Shown one piece after another: positions 26,207-33,038 of a DNA stretch of 38,449 nucleotides. The notes beneath the pieces are model-generated. The model saw only the letters and a program-made list of their open reading frames with translations, was not told where the DNA came from and did not search any database. Location: positions 1 to 38,449 of the forward strand of contig JAQYVR010000077.1 of NCBI GenBank assembly GCA_030145395.1, written 5' to 3'. Made by a program: the position numbers and the translations under genes. This DNA comes from Desulfobacteria bacterium (GTDB lineage Bacteria > Desulfobacterota > Desulfobacteria > Desulfobacterales > C00003060). Positions within the stretch are counted from its first letter, which is position 1; each line of letters starts with the position of its first letter.

Positions 26207-26226
26207 GCTGCCAGAAATTTGGCAGC
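26207..26226 (+). promoter_or_regulatory. Probable upstream activator (enhancer) site for the sigma-54 promoter
   Basis: GCTGCCAGAAATTTGGCAGC is a perfect 7+7 inverted repeat with a 6-base spacer. Its centre is about 137 bases before the predicted transcription start, in the usual range for enhancer sites of NtrC-type activators. The flanking response regulator is the obvious candidate to bind it. This role is inferred from position and symmetry. Confidence 0.45.
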
Positions 26227-26327
26227 ATAGTATTCGCAACAAAATTAACCTGTTGGAGGCAATTAGGTTTTGCCACAGGACGCTGGCTAACATGAAATTT
26301 CCCTTCCAATATCACAGTTTAACATAT

Positions 26328-26342
26328 TGGCATTGTTGTTGC
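26328..26342 (+). promoter_or_regulatory. Sigma-54 (-24/-12) promoter
   Basis: TTGGCATTGTTGTTGCA matches the consensus TGGCAcg-N4-TTGCw, with GG and GC separated by exactly 10 bases. Predicted start is near 26354. No protein gene follows; a hairpin-rich 80-base stretch ending in a terminator does. Confidence 0.65.
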
Positions 26343-26353
26343 AGTTCCTAAAA

Positions 26354-26434
26354 AGCAAGATAGCTGACGAAGAAATTTCTTCATCGGCTTTCCTCCTGTT
26401 AAAGGCTAATCGCAATTTCGCGGTTAGCCTTTTC
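26354..26434 (+). ncRNA. Predicted sigma-54-dependent small RNA with anti-Shine-Dalgarno seed
   Basis: An approximately 80-nt transcript is predicted between the sigma-54 start and the terminator at 26401-26433. It has three parts. Hairpin 1 is AGCTGA-c-GAAGA-aatt-TCTTC-a-TCGGCT (26362-26389), 11 base pairs with one mismatch. An unpaired linker, TTTCCTCCTGTT (26389-26400), follows. The terminator stem AAAGGCTAA/TTAGCCTTT closes it. The linker contains CCTCC, complementary to Shine-Dalgarno sites, and could block translation of target mRNAs. No ORF with a ribosome binding site fits the stretch. The layout matches Hfq- or seed-type regulatory RNAs such as Vibrio Qrr, which are also sigma-54 dependent, but I do not recognise this family. 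Existence and function are inference. Confidence 0.55.
26401..26433 (+). terminator. Intrinsic terminator of the predicted small RNA
   Basis: AAAGGCTAA (26401-26409) pairs with TTAGCCTTT (26424-26432). The stem extends inward through a T-G pair and CGC/GCG, leaving a loop of about six bases, and it ends in a run of four T. Confidence 0.7.
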
Positions 26435-26476
26435 ATATGAAGACCGCCCACTTTCCCTCGGCGATGACCCAAATTG

Positions 26477-26506
26477 AAAAAGGCCGCCGGATTAGGCAGC
26501 CTTTTT
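26477..26506. terminator. Second strong terminator, likely bidirectional
   Basis: AAAAAGGC (26477-26484) pairs with GCCTTTTT (26499-26506), with GCC/GGC continuing inward across one mismatch around a GGATTA loop. A-run and T-run on both sides let it stop transcription from either strand: a backstop for the small RNA and the end of the minus-strand gene at 26747. Confidence 0.65.
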
Positions 26507-26746
26507 GCTCTGTGGTGTTGATTTATATAACGAGACCCTTGCACACAGATTAGAAGCAATGGAGTCTCTGTCATTGCCCCGGGAAAGGCACGTGTAACAC
26601 AAACAGCGCCACCAAGCCCGCCACTCCGGCATGAAATGACTCGATCTGCAACAGCGAGCTCACTCCACGTCCCTTAATATCAGAACTTCAAGGAGCTTCA
26701 ATACTCCGATTGAGGCAGAAGTCCCTGTTACAAAAGAGAGTATTCG

Positions 26747-27052
26747 TCAGTCAATGTTTCCCAGGGGCCTGGCAAATGTAAAGCTGGCAGGGTCCGCGAC
26801 CAGTCTGTCGAACACCTCCCCGGTGCTCCCGGTAGGCACACTGAAGGGAAGAGAGGCAACAAAGAAAACCAAGCCTATGCCGGTTGCCGCAATCCCCAGC
26901 GGTCTGAGAGCTACGAAGTCTGCCATCATACTTTCCGCGCTGGCCTCATCCTCCATCATCTGGCCCTGTGCAAAGGCCGAAAACCCTCCGGTTGTAAAGA
27001 CCAGAGACGCCACCATGACAAGAACCAGCAATCTTTTTGTCCATATATGCAT
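26747..27052 (-). CDS. Small exported or membrane protein, function unknown
   Basis: A 101-residue protein. The ATG at 27052 follows AAGGAGGG; the longer frame to 27235 runs through a promoter and repeat and is not counted. A signal peptide (MHIWTKRLLVLVMVASLVFTTGGFSAFA) is followed by a short acidic, Met-rich stretch. A membrane segment, LRPLGIAATGIGLVFFVASLPFS, comes next, then a conserved-looking tail, FDRLVADPASFTFARPLG. RPLG occurs before the helix and again at the end. I associate this pattern with short uncharacterised inner-membrane proteins in proteobacteria. It has its own promoter with a palindromic operator and lies downstream of fumC on the same strand. Confidence 0.7.
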   Translation of the reverse strand: MHIWTKRLLVLVMVASLVFTTGGFSAFAQGQMMEDEASAESMMADFVALRPLGIAATGIGLVFFVASLPFSVPTGSTGEVFDRLVADPASFTFARPLGNID

Positions 27053-27124
27053 AATGCTACCCTCCTTAGCTAGTCGGTTCCTGCTCCGACAATCCCTTGA
27101 AATGCTGCAGCCACCGGATTGCCT

Positions 27125-27157
27125 GTCCCGATTCGTCGGGACTGCAGGGAGCTTCAA
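27125..27157. repeat. Hairpin plus GGAGCTTCAA, dispersed repeat copy
   Basis: GTCCCGA-TTCG-TCGGGAC (27125-27142) is a perfect hairpin. GGAGCTTCAA follows at 27148-27157. The same pairing of a TCCCGA/TCGGGA hairpin with GGAGCTTCAA recurs, inverted, at 35725-35766. It lies in the leader of the small exported gene. Confidence 0.45.
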
Positions 27158-27172
27158 TCTGTCTCTAATAGA

Positions 27173-27215
27173 TCCAATATATTGGAATATATCACAGAAT
27201 CGTCTAACTATGCAA
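27173..27215 (-). promoter_or_regulatory. Promoter with overlapping palindromic operator
   Basis: On the minus strand TTGCAT (27210-27215) is followed after 18 bases by TATATT (27186-27191). The perfect 14-bp palindrome TCCAATATATTGGA (27173-27186) starts at the last base of the -10 and covers the start point. This is a classic repressor-site geometry for the small exported gene at 27052. Confidence 0.5.
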
Positions 27216-27248
27216 GTTTTTTCGTATATTGGCACACTTCTCGAAGCT

Positions 27249-28643
27249 TCAGGTCATTCTGATGGGGTCTAGCAACTCATCCAATTGTGTTTCGGGTAAC
27301 ACCTTTTGCTCCATGGCTACGTCACGCACAGTCTTTCCCGTTCTGTGGGCTTCCTGGGCAATTTCTGCAGCCTTTTCATATCCTATGACAGGAACGAGCC
27401 CCGTACTCATGGCCAGGCTGTTTTCTAAAAAGGCCTTGCACCTGTCTTCGTTGGCCGTGATCCCATCGATGCATTTTTCAGCAAAGAGTTTTGCCGCAGC
27501 GCTCACAAGCCGAATCGACTCCAGCAAATTGTGGGCCACAACAGGTAGCATGCCGCTCAGCTCGAAATTGCCTATCTGACCACCGATGGTCACCGTTGTG
27601 TCATTTCCGATAACGTGAGCAGCAACCTGAATGACTGACTCCGGAACCACAGGATTCACTTTTCCCGGCATCATAGATGAGCCCGGCTGAAGGGGTGGGA
27701 CATTGATTTCTCCAATTCCACATCTCGGACCTGACGAGAGCCAACGGATGTTGTTCGCAATTTTCATCAGGCTGACCCCGACTGTCTTCAAGGCTCCGCT
27801 TGTCTCCAAGGCGGCTTCCTGGTTGGCCTGCGCCTCAAAATGATTCCTTGTTTCTCTGAACGACCACCCCGTCTCCTGCGAGATCAAAGCGATGACCCTT
27901 GAGGCAAATTCTGGGTGGGTATTCAGGCCTGTCCCAACTGCTGTGCCACCCAGCGCCAGCCTTGAAAGGGAGTCCCTGACGTTCTTGATTCTCCTAATGC
28001 CAAGTCTGACCTGTTCAGCATAACCGCTAAACTCCTGACCCAGCCGGATGGGCACGGCATCCTGGAGATGAGTTCGACCGATCTTGACAACGTGCTGAAA
28101 TTCCTTTGATTTCTTGCGGAGTGATTTGTGCAGTACTTCCTGTGCTGGAAGAAGGTCCTCGTTGATAGAGGTTATGGCGGCAATATGGAAAGCCGTTGGG
28201 ATCACATCATTGCTCGACTGGCCAAGATTTATCTGGTCATTGGGGTGCACGGGATGTTTGCTTTCTTTCTTGCCCGTCATTAGCTCATTGGTTCGTGCTG
28301 CAATCACCTCATTTGCATTCATGTTCGTGGAGGTACCCGAACCTGTCTGAAAAACGTCGACCACAAACTGCTCGTCCATCTTCCCCACTGCCACCTCATC
28401 AGCGGCCGCCATGACGGCCTTGGCAATCTTGGGATCCAGAAGCCCTAATTCTTTATTCGTCTGGGCTGCATATTTCTTTATAATGCCTAGAGCCCTGATG
28501 AAAACCCGCGGCAACCTGAGACCGCTGACGGGGAAGTTGTCCACAGCACGTTGGGTTTCAGCACCATAGTATACATGGGCAGGGACACGCACTTCTCCCA
28601 TGGTATCATTTTCGATCCTGAACTTGACGTCTTGAGTCGCCAT
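27249..28643 (-). CDS. fumC: Class II fumarate hydratase
   Basis: A 464-residue cytoplasmic fumarase that interconverts fumarate and malate in the citric acid cycle. The ATG at 28643 is chosen because GGAGGG sits 6 bases before it; the ATG at 28649 would touch the ribosome binding site. Motifs are GAETQRAVDNFPVSG, GSGTSTNMNANEVIA, HPNDQINLGQSSND, GRTHLQDAVPIRLGQEF, GGTAVGTGLN and the signature GSSMMPGKVNP. The enzyme is the iron-free, oxygen-stable type. It has its own promoter at 28750-28776. The gene at 26747-27052 follows on the same strand, but with a separate promoter. Confidence 0.97.
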   Translation of the reverse strand: MATQDVKFRIENDTMGEVRVPAHVYYGAETQRAVDNFPVSGLRLPRVFIRALGIIKKYAAQTNKELGLLDPKIAKAVMAAADEVAVGKMDEQFVVDVFQTGSGTSTNMNANEVIAARTNELMTGKKESKHPVHPNDQINLGQSSNDVIPTAFHIAAITSINEDLLPAQEVLHKSLRKKSKEFQHVVKIGRTHLQDAVPIRLGQEFSGYAEQVRLGIRRIKNVRDSLSRLALGGTAVGTGLNTHPEFASRVIALISQETGWSFRETRNHFEAQANQEAALETSGALKTVGVSLMKIANNIRWLSSGPRCGIGEINVPPLQPGSSMMPGKVNPVVPESVIQVAAHVIGNDTTVTIGGQIGNFELSGMLPVVAHNLLESIRLVSAAAKLFAEKCIDGITANEDRCKAFLENSLAMSTGLVPVIGYEKAAEIAQEAHRTGKTVRDVAMEQKVLPETQLDELLDPIRMT

Positions 28644-28749
28644 GATCATCCCTCCTCTTTGAAGGCGATTTCTTTTGCACCATCCATCGTGATAATGAAG
28701 CGCAACGCCGCAGATGGACTTTTTACGAAGCCGTCAAACCTACTTGCCA

Positions 28750-28776
28750 AGTATAGGGTAGTAACTATAGTGTCAA
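28750..28776 (-). promoter_or_regulatory. Sigma-70-type promoter of fumC
   Basis: On the minus strand TTGACA (28771-28776) is followed after 15 bases by TATACT (28750-28755). Both hexamers are strong but the spacing is short. The leader would be about 100 nt. The rest of the 28650-29129 gap holds a TATAAT at 28888-28893 on the plus strand without a clear -35, and no gene. Confidence 0.45.
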
Positions 28777-29129
28777 GGTAAAACACGGCTTTCGTGTTAC
28801 AGCCGGTTGCACTTGACCCGTGAGGTAGCATCTAATATGGTTAACCCTAATGTTGCATAAACAACACGCCTGAGATGTCTAATAAGCTATAATGGCAGCC
28901 GGTGGCAACGATTCTTAGGTTTGTCAGGAGAATCATTCCCCTGACGCCGTCGTTCTATGCTTATTTCGGCCTGTTGTTTACCCTTCGGGAAAGCCGATTA
29001 TCCCGCATCTCCTGCGTTGCCAAAGGTTCGCAATAGCCTACTATGGCTTCACCTTTGGCGTCTTGGATCTGCAGCATCCTCGACTTTTGCAACGTTAGGG
29101 TTGACCTTAATACACAACCGGAGAATGCT

Positions 29130-29567
29130 TTGTCAGATCTGAACTGTGAAATACCGGAATATAATCCGCCTTCAGGGAAGATCAGGGCCGTCCTTGAAAA
29201 CTGCAAGAGAGTGGCCATTGTGGGTCTGTCCCCCAAACCGGAAAGAGACAGTCACAAGGTGGCCAAGTACCTGAAAGAGAATCATTACGAGATAGTGCCG
29301 GTCAATCCGGGCCAAAAAGAGATACTGGGTGAGAGATGCTATCCCAATCTGAAGGCAATTCCCTTTACTGTCGATGTGGTTGACATATTCAGGAGGGCGG
29401 ATGCCATTTCTCCTGTTGTGGATGACGCTATAGAGATTGGCGCAAAGATAGTCTGGATGCAGTTGGGCCTTGCCAATAACCGGGCAGCAGACAAAGCCCG
29501 AAAGGCTGGCCTTGAAGTCATAATGAACAAATGCATAAAGACTGAGCATATGAATATGCTGAAATAG
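29130..29567 (+). CDS. CoA-binding-domain protein (YccU-like)
   Basis: A 145-residue Rossmann-type protein. An ATG at 29043 exists, but TTG at 29130 is preferred because GGAG lies 6 bases before it and the resulting length matches the family. The fold is visible as KRVAIVGLSPKPERDSHKVAKYLKENHYEIVPVNPGQKEILGERCYPNL, with the glycine loop VGLSPKP, then VDVVDIFRRADAISPVVDDAIEIGAKIVWMQLG and a final strand ending VIMNKCIKTEH. Similar proteins bind coenzyme A or a nucleotide. The role is unknown, possibly regulatory. It is followed 26 bases later by a 64-residue protein and then a sirtuin. Confidence 0.85.
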   Translation: MSDLNCEIPEYNPPSGKIRAVLENCKRVAIVGLSPKPERDSHKVAKYLKENHYEIVPVNPGQKEILGERCYPNLKAIPFTVDVVDIFRRADAISPVVDDAIEIGAKIVWMQLGLANNRAADKARKAGLEVIMNKCIKTEHMNMLK

Positions 29568-29593
29568 AAATCGTTGCAAATCAAGGAGGCAGG

Positions 29594-29788
29594 ATGCCGG
29601 TCAAAAACAAACAAGATGCCGAGATCATAAGGCTTATTACCAAGGAAGCAAAACGGTTTGGGGCCACGATCAAAGAGATTGACTTGGAAAAACAGATCCT
29701 GGACATTGACTGTCCGGACGAAAACAGGATCGAGTGTGCCGTGGCCCTTGAAAAGATACTGGACAAACAGAAGCTTAAGAAGCTTTGA
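29594..29788 (+). CDS. 64-residue hypothetical protein
   Basis: The ATG at 29594 has AAGGAGG 6 bases upstream, so the gene is likely real. The protein is soluble and charged: MPVKNKQDAEIIRLITKEAK, then a short strand (TIKEIDLEKQILDIDC) and helix (RIECAVALEKILDKQKLKKL). This beta-alpha layout suggests a small alpha/beta domain. Two cysteines only. It lies in line between the CoA-binding protein and the sirtuin. The 214 bases after it, 29789-30002, hold a possible frame but no start with a ribosome binding site. Confidence 0.6.
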   Translation: MPVKNKQDAEIIRLITKEAKRFGATIKEIDLEKQILDIDCPDENRIECAVALEKILDKQKLKKL

Positions 29789-30002
29789 TCCCACAGGGAC
29801 CCATCTCAAGGACGGATCAGAGTCCTATTGGCGGCGTTATCCGGCCGCCACGAATTTGCTGAGAACCTTCATCTCAGATATGGATCTCAGGTCCCACCGT
29901 CAGGCGGAGCCCTTAGCCCTGATCAACATCCTTTGGGACGAGTTCAAGATGGTTCGGATTCTTCTCCCTGCCAAGAGGGGAAGCTGACGTCACCTTCGGC
30001 AC

Positions 30003-30761
30003 ATGGATACGAAACTCACCGTGGACATCGAGGCCATTAGTCAGGTTGCAGAGAGAATAAAGGCTTCCACCAGAGTTGTCGTGTTAACCGGGGCGGGGAT
30101 CTCCCAGGAGAGCGGGGTACCCACCTTCCGGGGAGCAGACGGCCTATGGCAGAGTTTCAGGGCAGAAGATCTTGCCACCCCGGAGGCCTTTCAGAGAGAC
30201 CCGGTGTTGGTCTGGCAATGGTACGACTGGAGGCGTAGCCTTATTAAACCTCTGGAGCCGAATCCGGGTCACTATGCCCTGGTTGAACTCGAAAAGAGGA
30301 TTCCGGGCCTTACCCTGGTGACACAAAACGTGGACGGGCTGCACAGGGCGGCTGGCAGCAGAGATCCCATCGAAATGCATGGAACCATCTGGCGTGTCAG
30401 GTGTCTCGAATGCAAGAATACCTTCGAAAACAGAACGGTTCCCATCACCATACTTCCGAAGTGTGAGGCCTGTGATGGATTGCTTCGACCTGACGTGGTC
30501 TGGTTTGGCGAGAGCCTTAATGAAGAGATCTTACACACGATATACACTTACCTTCAAAAGGCCCAGGTCGTGCTCATCGTGGGAACATCAGCCATGGTCC
30601 AGCCTGCTGCATCTTTTGGCATGGTGGCAAAGCGAACAGCCGGTGCTTTTGTAGTAGAATTGAACCGTTCCAGAACGCACCAGAGTCCTCTGTTTGACAT
30701 CTCCATTCAAGGCAATGCCGGAGAGCTGTTGCCCCGGATAGTGGACTGTATCGGTCCATAA
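30003..30761 (+). CDS. cobB: NAD-dependent protein deacylase, sirtuin class III-like
   Basis: A 252-residue Sir2-family enzyme that removes acyl groups from lysines, using NAD and releasing O-acyl-ADP-ribose, in the cytoplasm. GAGISQESGVPTFRG starts at 30, TQNVDGLH is at 107-114, and catalytic His126 lies in EMHG. Zinc is held by Cys134, Cys137, Cys154 and Cys157. Tyr74 and Arg77 (YDWRR) match the YxxR pair that recognises succinyl, malonyl or glutaryl groups in SIRT5 and CobB, so desuccinylation as well as deacetylation is expected. The ATG at 30003 lacks a clear Shine-Dalgarno site. It may be cotranscribed with the two small genes upstream. Confidence 0.93.
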   Translation: MDTKLTVDIEAISQVAERIKASTRVVVLTGAGISQESGVPTFRGADGLWQSFRAEDLATPEAFQRDPVLVWQWYDWRRSLIKPLEPNPGHYALVELEKRIPGLTLVTQNVDGLHRAAGSRDPIEMHGTIWRVRCLECKNTFENRTVPITILPKCEACDGLLRPDVVWFGESLNEEILHTIYTYLQKAQVVLIVGTSAMVQPAASFGMVAKRTAGAFVVELNRSRTHQSPLFDISIQGNAGELLPRIVDCIGP

Positions 30762-30906
30762 TCCATAGCCCGCAACTGCGTATATTTCCGAAAAAATACT
30801 TGACTTTATTCCCCTGGAATGATACGCGCCTAGCATCTTTTATCGAGTAAACCTATTGCCTCGACAGCGGGTTTTCCCGTTGATGAGAATCTTGAGGAGA
30901 GAAGAA

Positions 30907-31797
30907 ATGGCTACGCGAAGCACAAAGACGGGAATGTCATTATTCAGCAGGCTGACACCCATGAAATCCGTGGTTTTTGTCATTGCTGCGTTTGGAATGA
31001 TCGCTTTAATCTGCGCTTTTGGTTGCGAGCAGAGAACGGGTGTTCGGCCCTCTACCGGAGGCCAAAGCCAGGCAACGACGGCGGAGACAACTTCCTTGAA
31101 AAGTCAACCCTTAGCCGATGCCCAGTGTGTCAACTGTCACCCTCAGCAGCCTCAAACCGTGGAGACCCAGGGAGGCAAACACAAGACAGAGGTTGGCTGT
31201 CAGGACTGCCACGTCGAACATCCCCCCTTGGGGGACAGTGCCGTCCCAGCGTGTAACATGTGCCATACCGACGGGGCTCATTATGAACTCGAAAACTGTT
31301 CAAACTGCCATTCCGACACACACGCACCCCTTGCAATAAAGTTGGAAGGTGACATTGCCGGTCCCTGCCTCACGTGTCACCCGAAGCAAGGTGAAGAAGT
31401 AAAAGCTCAGCCCAGTGCTCACACTGATTTGGCTTGCAACGAATGCCATGCAGCACATCGACAGATTCCGAATTGCATGGAATGCCATGAAAAACACACC
31501 GCCGACATGGATTTTGAGGCCTGCAAAACTTGCCACCCTGTTCACATGCCTCTTGTAGTCGCTTACCCGGATGAGATCCCGTCGCGCTACTGCGGGGGAT
31601 GCCATGAAGATGCTGTATCCTTGCTTCAGGCAAACACGACCAAACATCACGATCTTGCCTGTGCTTATTGTCATAAACAGCAACACAAAGCCGTACCTCC
31701 TTGTCAGGAGTGCCATGGAGTACCTCATCCGGCCAGAATGCTGCAGAAGTTTCCTAACTGCGGTGATTGTCACAGTACGGCACATGACTTGAAATAG
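30907..31797 (+). CDS. Dodecahaem cytochrome c (tandem paralogue 1)
   Basis: A 296-residue exported protein. The ATG at 30907 follows GAGGAG at about 8 bases, and an in-frame start at 30856 lacks such a site. A hydrophobic segment (about 21-39) precedes Cys40 in AFGC, possibly a lipidation site although the -3 residue is unusual. Twelve CxxCH motifs follow: CVNCH, CQDCH, CNMCH, CSNCH, CLTCH, CNECH, CMECH, CKTCH, CGGCH, CAYCH, CQECH, CGDCH. Many extra His residues can serve as second axial ligands. It is collinear with the next gene, so it arose by tandem duplication. Periplasmic electron transfer is likely; its partner is not visible. Confidence 0.93.
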   Translation: MATRSTKTGMSLFSRLTPMKSVVFVIAAFGMIALICAFGCEQRTGVRPSTGGQSQATTAETTSLKSQPLADAQCVNCHPQQPQTVETQGGKHKTEVGCQDCHVEHPPLGDSAVPACNMCHTDGAHYELENCSNCHSDTHAPLAIKLEGDIAGPCLTCHPKQGEEVKAQPSAHTDLACNECHAAHRQIPNCMECHEKHTADMDFEACKTCHPVHMPLVVAYPDEIPSRYCGGCHEDAVSLLQANTTKHHDLACAYCHKQQHKAVPPCQECHGVPHPARMLQKFPNCGDCHSTAHDLK

Positions 31798-31813
31798 TCT
31801 TGTACCCGAATCT

Positions 31814-31848
31814 TTAAGCCGTCTGATGAAACTAATCAGACGGCTTAA
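31814..31848 (+). terminator. 13-bp hairpin between the two cytochrome genes
   Basis: TTAAGCCGTCTGA (31814-31826) and TCAGACGGCTTAA (31836-31848) pair perfectly around a 9-base loop. Only TTAATT follows, so it may act as an attenuator or stabilise the upstream message rather than stop transcription fully. Confidence 0.55.
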
Positions 31849-31870
31849 TTAATGCAGAGGTGATTAGAAG

Positions 31871-32722
31871 ATGATTTCGAGAAAGTGTACTTCCGTCGTC
31901 AGTGTGGTCGGTATGATTTGCTTGGTTGTCGTTCTCGTGTGTGCACTTCAACCGAAGGCGGCTCTGGCAGAGACTCCGTATGATAAGGAGATAAAACCGT
32001 TGACAACAGCCGAGTGCGCGCAGTGCCATTTCTCTGTCTTTGAAGCAATCAAGGCCGACGGGGGAAAACACCAGATCGACTGTGTGCGCTGTCATACCGA
32101 ATACCACGTGTACAGTCCACGCAAGCAAAATTTTGACCAGATCATGCCAAAGTGTTCCGCCTGTCACCTAAGTGCCAGCGGGGGGGCATTTCACGGTGAA
32201 GCCAAAGACCTGACCCCGTGCCTGAACTGCCATGCGAACCCCCATAAGCCTCTAATGATGCCCATGCCTGCTGAGGCCTCGTGCGCCCAGTGTCATGCCA
32301 AAGAGGGAAATGAGATAAAGAATTACCCGAGCAAGCACACAACGGATGTGGCCTGTACAGACTGCCACGCCGAAAAGCACGGATTCATCCCTTCGTGCGA
32401 CGCATGCCACGAATCTCACAGCCCGGCGGTCCAGCTTTCTGTACAAGACTGTATGGCCTGCCACCCTGTGCACAAGCCGACCAATATTTCGTATCCTAAG
32501 GACACGGCTTCGCCGATCTGCGCGGGCTGCCACGACGATGTGAATAATCTCTTACGGAACAGGCTGACAAAACATACCCAAGTAAAGTGTGCTGACTGTC
32601 ATCCCGCCCACAAAGAGATCCCTCCATGTAGTCGATGTCACGGAGAACCTCACCCGAAGATGGTGGTGGACGTAACAAAATGCGGGGAATGCCACGGCAT
32701 TGCCCACGATCTATCCCAGTAA
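31871..32722 (+). CDS. Dodecahaem cytochrome c (tandem paralogue 2)
   Basis: A 283-residue periplasmic protein. The ATG at 31871 has GAGGTGA upstream. The signal peptide (hydrophobic 8-26) is cut at ALA before ETPYDKE. Twelve CxxCH motifs follow: CAQCH, CVRCH, CSACH, CLNCH, CAQCH, CTDCH, CDACH, CMACH, CAGCH, CADCH, CSRCH, CGECH. The order and spacing match the upstream paralogue, for example CHPVHxP after motif 8, PPCxxCHGxPHP at motif 11 and a shared AHDL ending. Paralogue 1 may be membrane-tethered while this one is soluble, so they could be a relay. The ccm operon facing it would attach the haems. Confidence 0.94.
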   Translation: MISRKCTSVVSVVGMICLVVVLVCALQPKAALAETPYDKEIKPLTTAECAQCHFSVFEAIKADGGKHQIDCVRCHTEYHVYSPRKQNFDQIMPKCSACHLSASGGAFHGEAKDLTPCLNCHANPHKPLMMPMPAEASCAQCHAKEGNEIKNYPSKHTTDVACTDCHAEKHGFIPSCDACHESHSPAVQLSVQDCMACHPVHKPTNISYPKDTASPICAGCHDDVNNLLRNRLTKHTQVKCADCHPAHKEIPPCSRCHGEPHPKMVVDVTKCGECHGIAHDLSQ

Positions 32723-32728
32723 TCTCAA

Positions 32729-32759
32729 GCCAGCCGGTCCGTGGCCCGGACCGGCTGGC
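32729..32759 (+). terminator. Strong hairpin after the cytochrome pair
   Basis: GCCAGCCGGTCC (32729-32740) and GGACCGGCTGGC (32748-32759) pair perfectly over 12 bases with a 7-base loop, 7 bases after the stop. The tail CTATTATAT is only weakly T-rich. The gap from here to 33038 contains no gene. Confidence 0.65.
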
Positions 32760-33005
32760 CTATTATATCCCGACAGTCTACCTGAAGTTCCCTTCCGACT
32801 CCGCCAGGCCTTGATCCGAGGCTGTCAAGTAAGACATCACAGACAGACACTCCCACCATCGCAGATACCTCTATAGCGAATGTTAAGATTATCTTCCGTT
32901 TGCTCCTAAGTCGTTGATGATTGCAAATATTGTTTTGCGAAGAATATTGTGGGGTCTTGGAGAAGATTCTTGCGTTTGTCTAAGGGCGTTCAAATGAAAG
33001 ACGCT

Positions 33006-33029
33006 GGCACACTCCGGCTGGCGTGTGCC
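33006..33029 (-). terminator. Terminator of the ccm operon
   Basis: Read on the minus strand, GGCACAC and GTGTGCC pair over 7 bases around a 10-base loop, followed by AGCGTCTTTCATTT. It lies 10 bases after the ccmF stop, which supports ccmF as the last gene of the operon. Confidence 0.55.
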
Positions 33030-33038
33030 GTGGCCATC

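Noticed and set aside
26287-26574. 95-codon minus-strand frame across the small-RNA locus
   Set aside because: Composition is not protein-like, there is no ribosome binding site, and it runs through two terminator hairpins.
29658-29987. Plus-strand frame between the 64-residue gene and the sirtuin
   Set aside because: It overlaps the better-supported 64-residue gene and has no start with a ribosome binding site, although the part after 29830 looks mildly protein-like.
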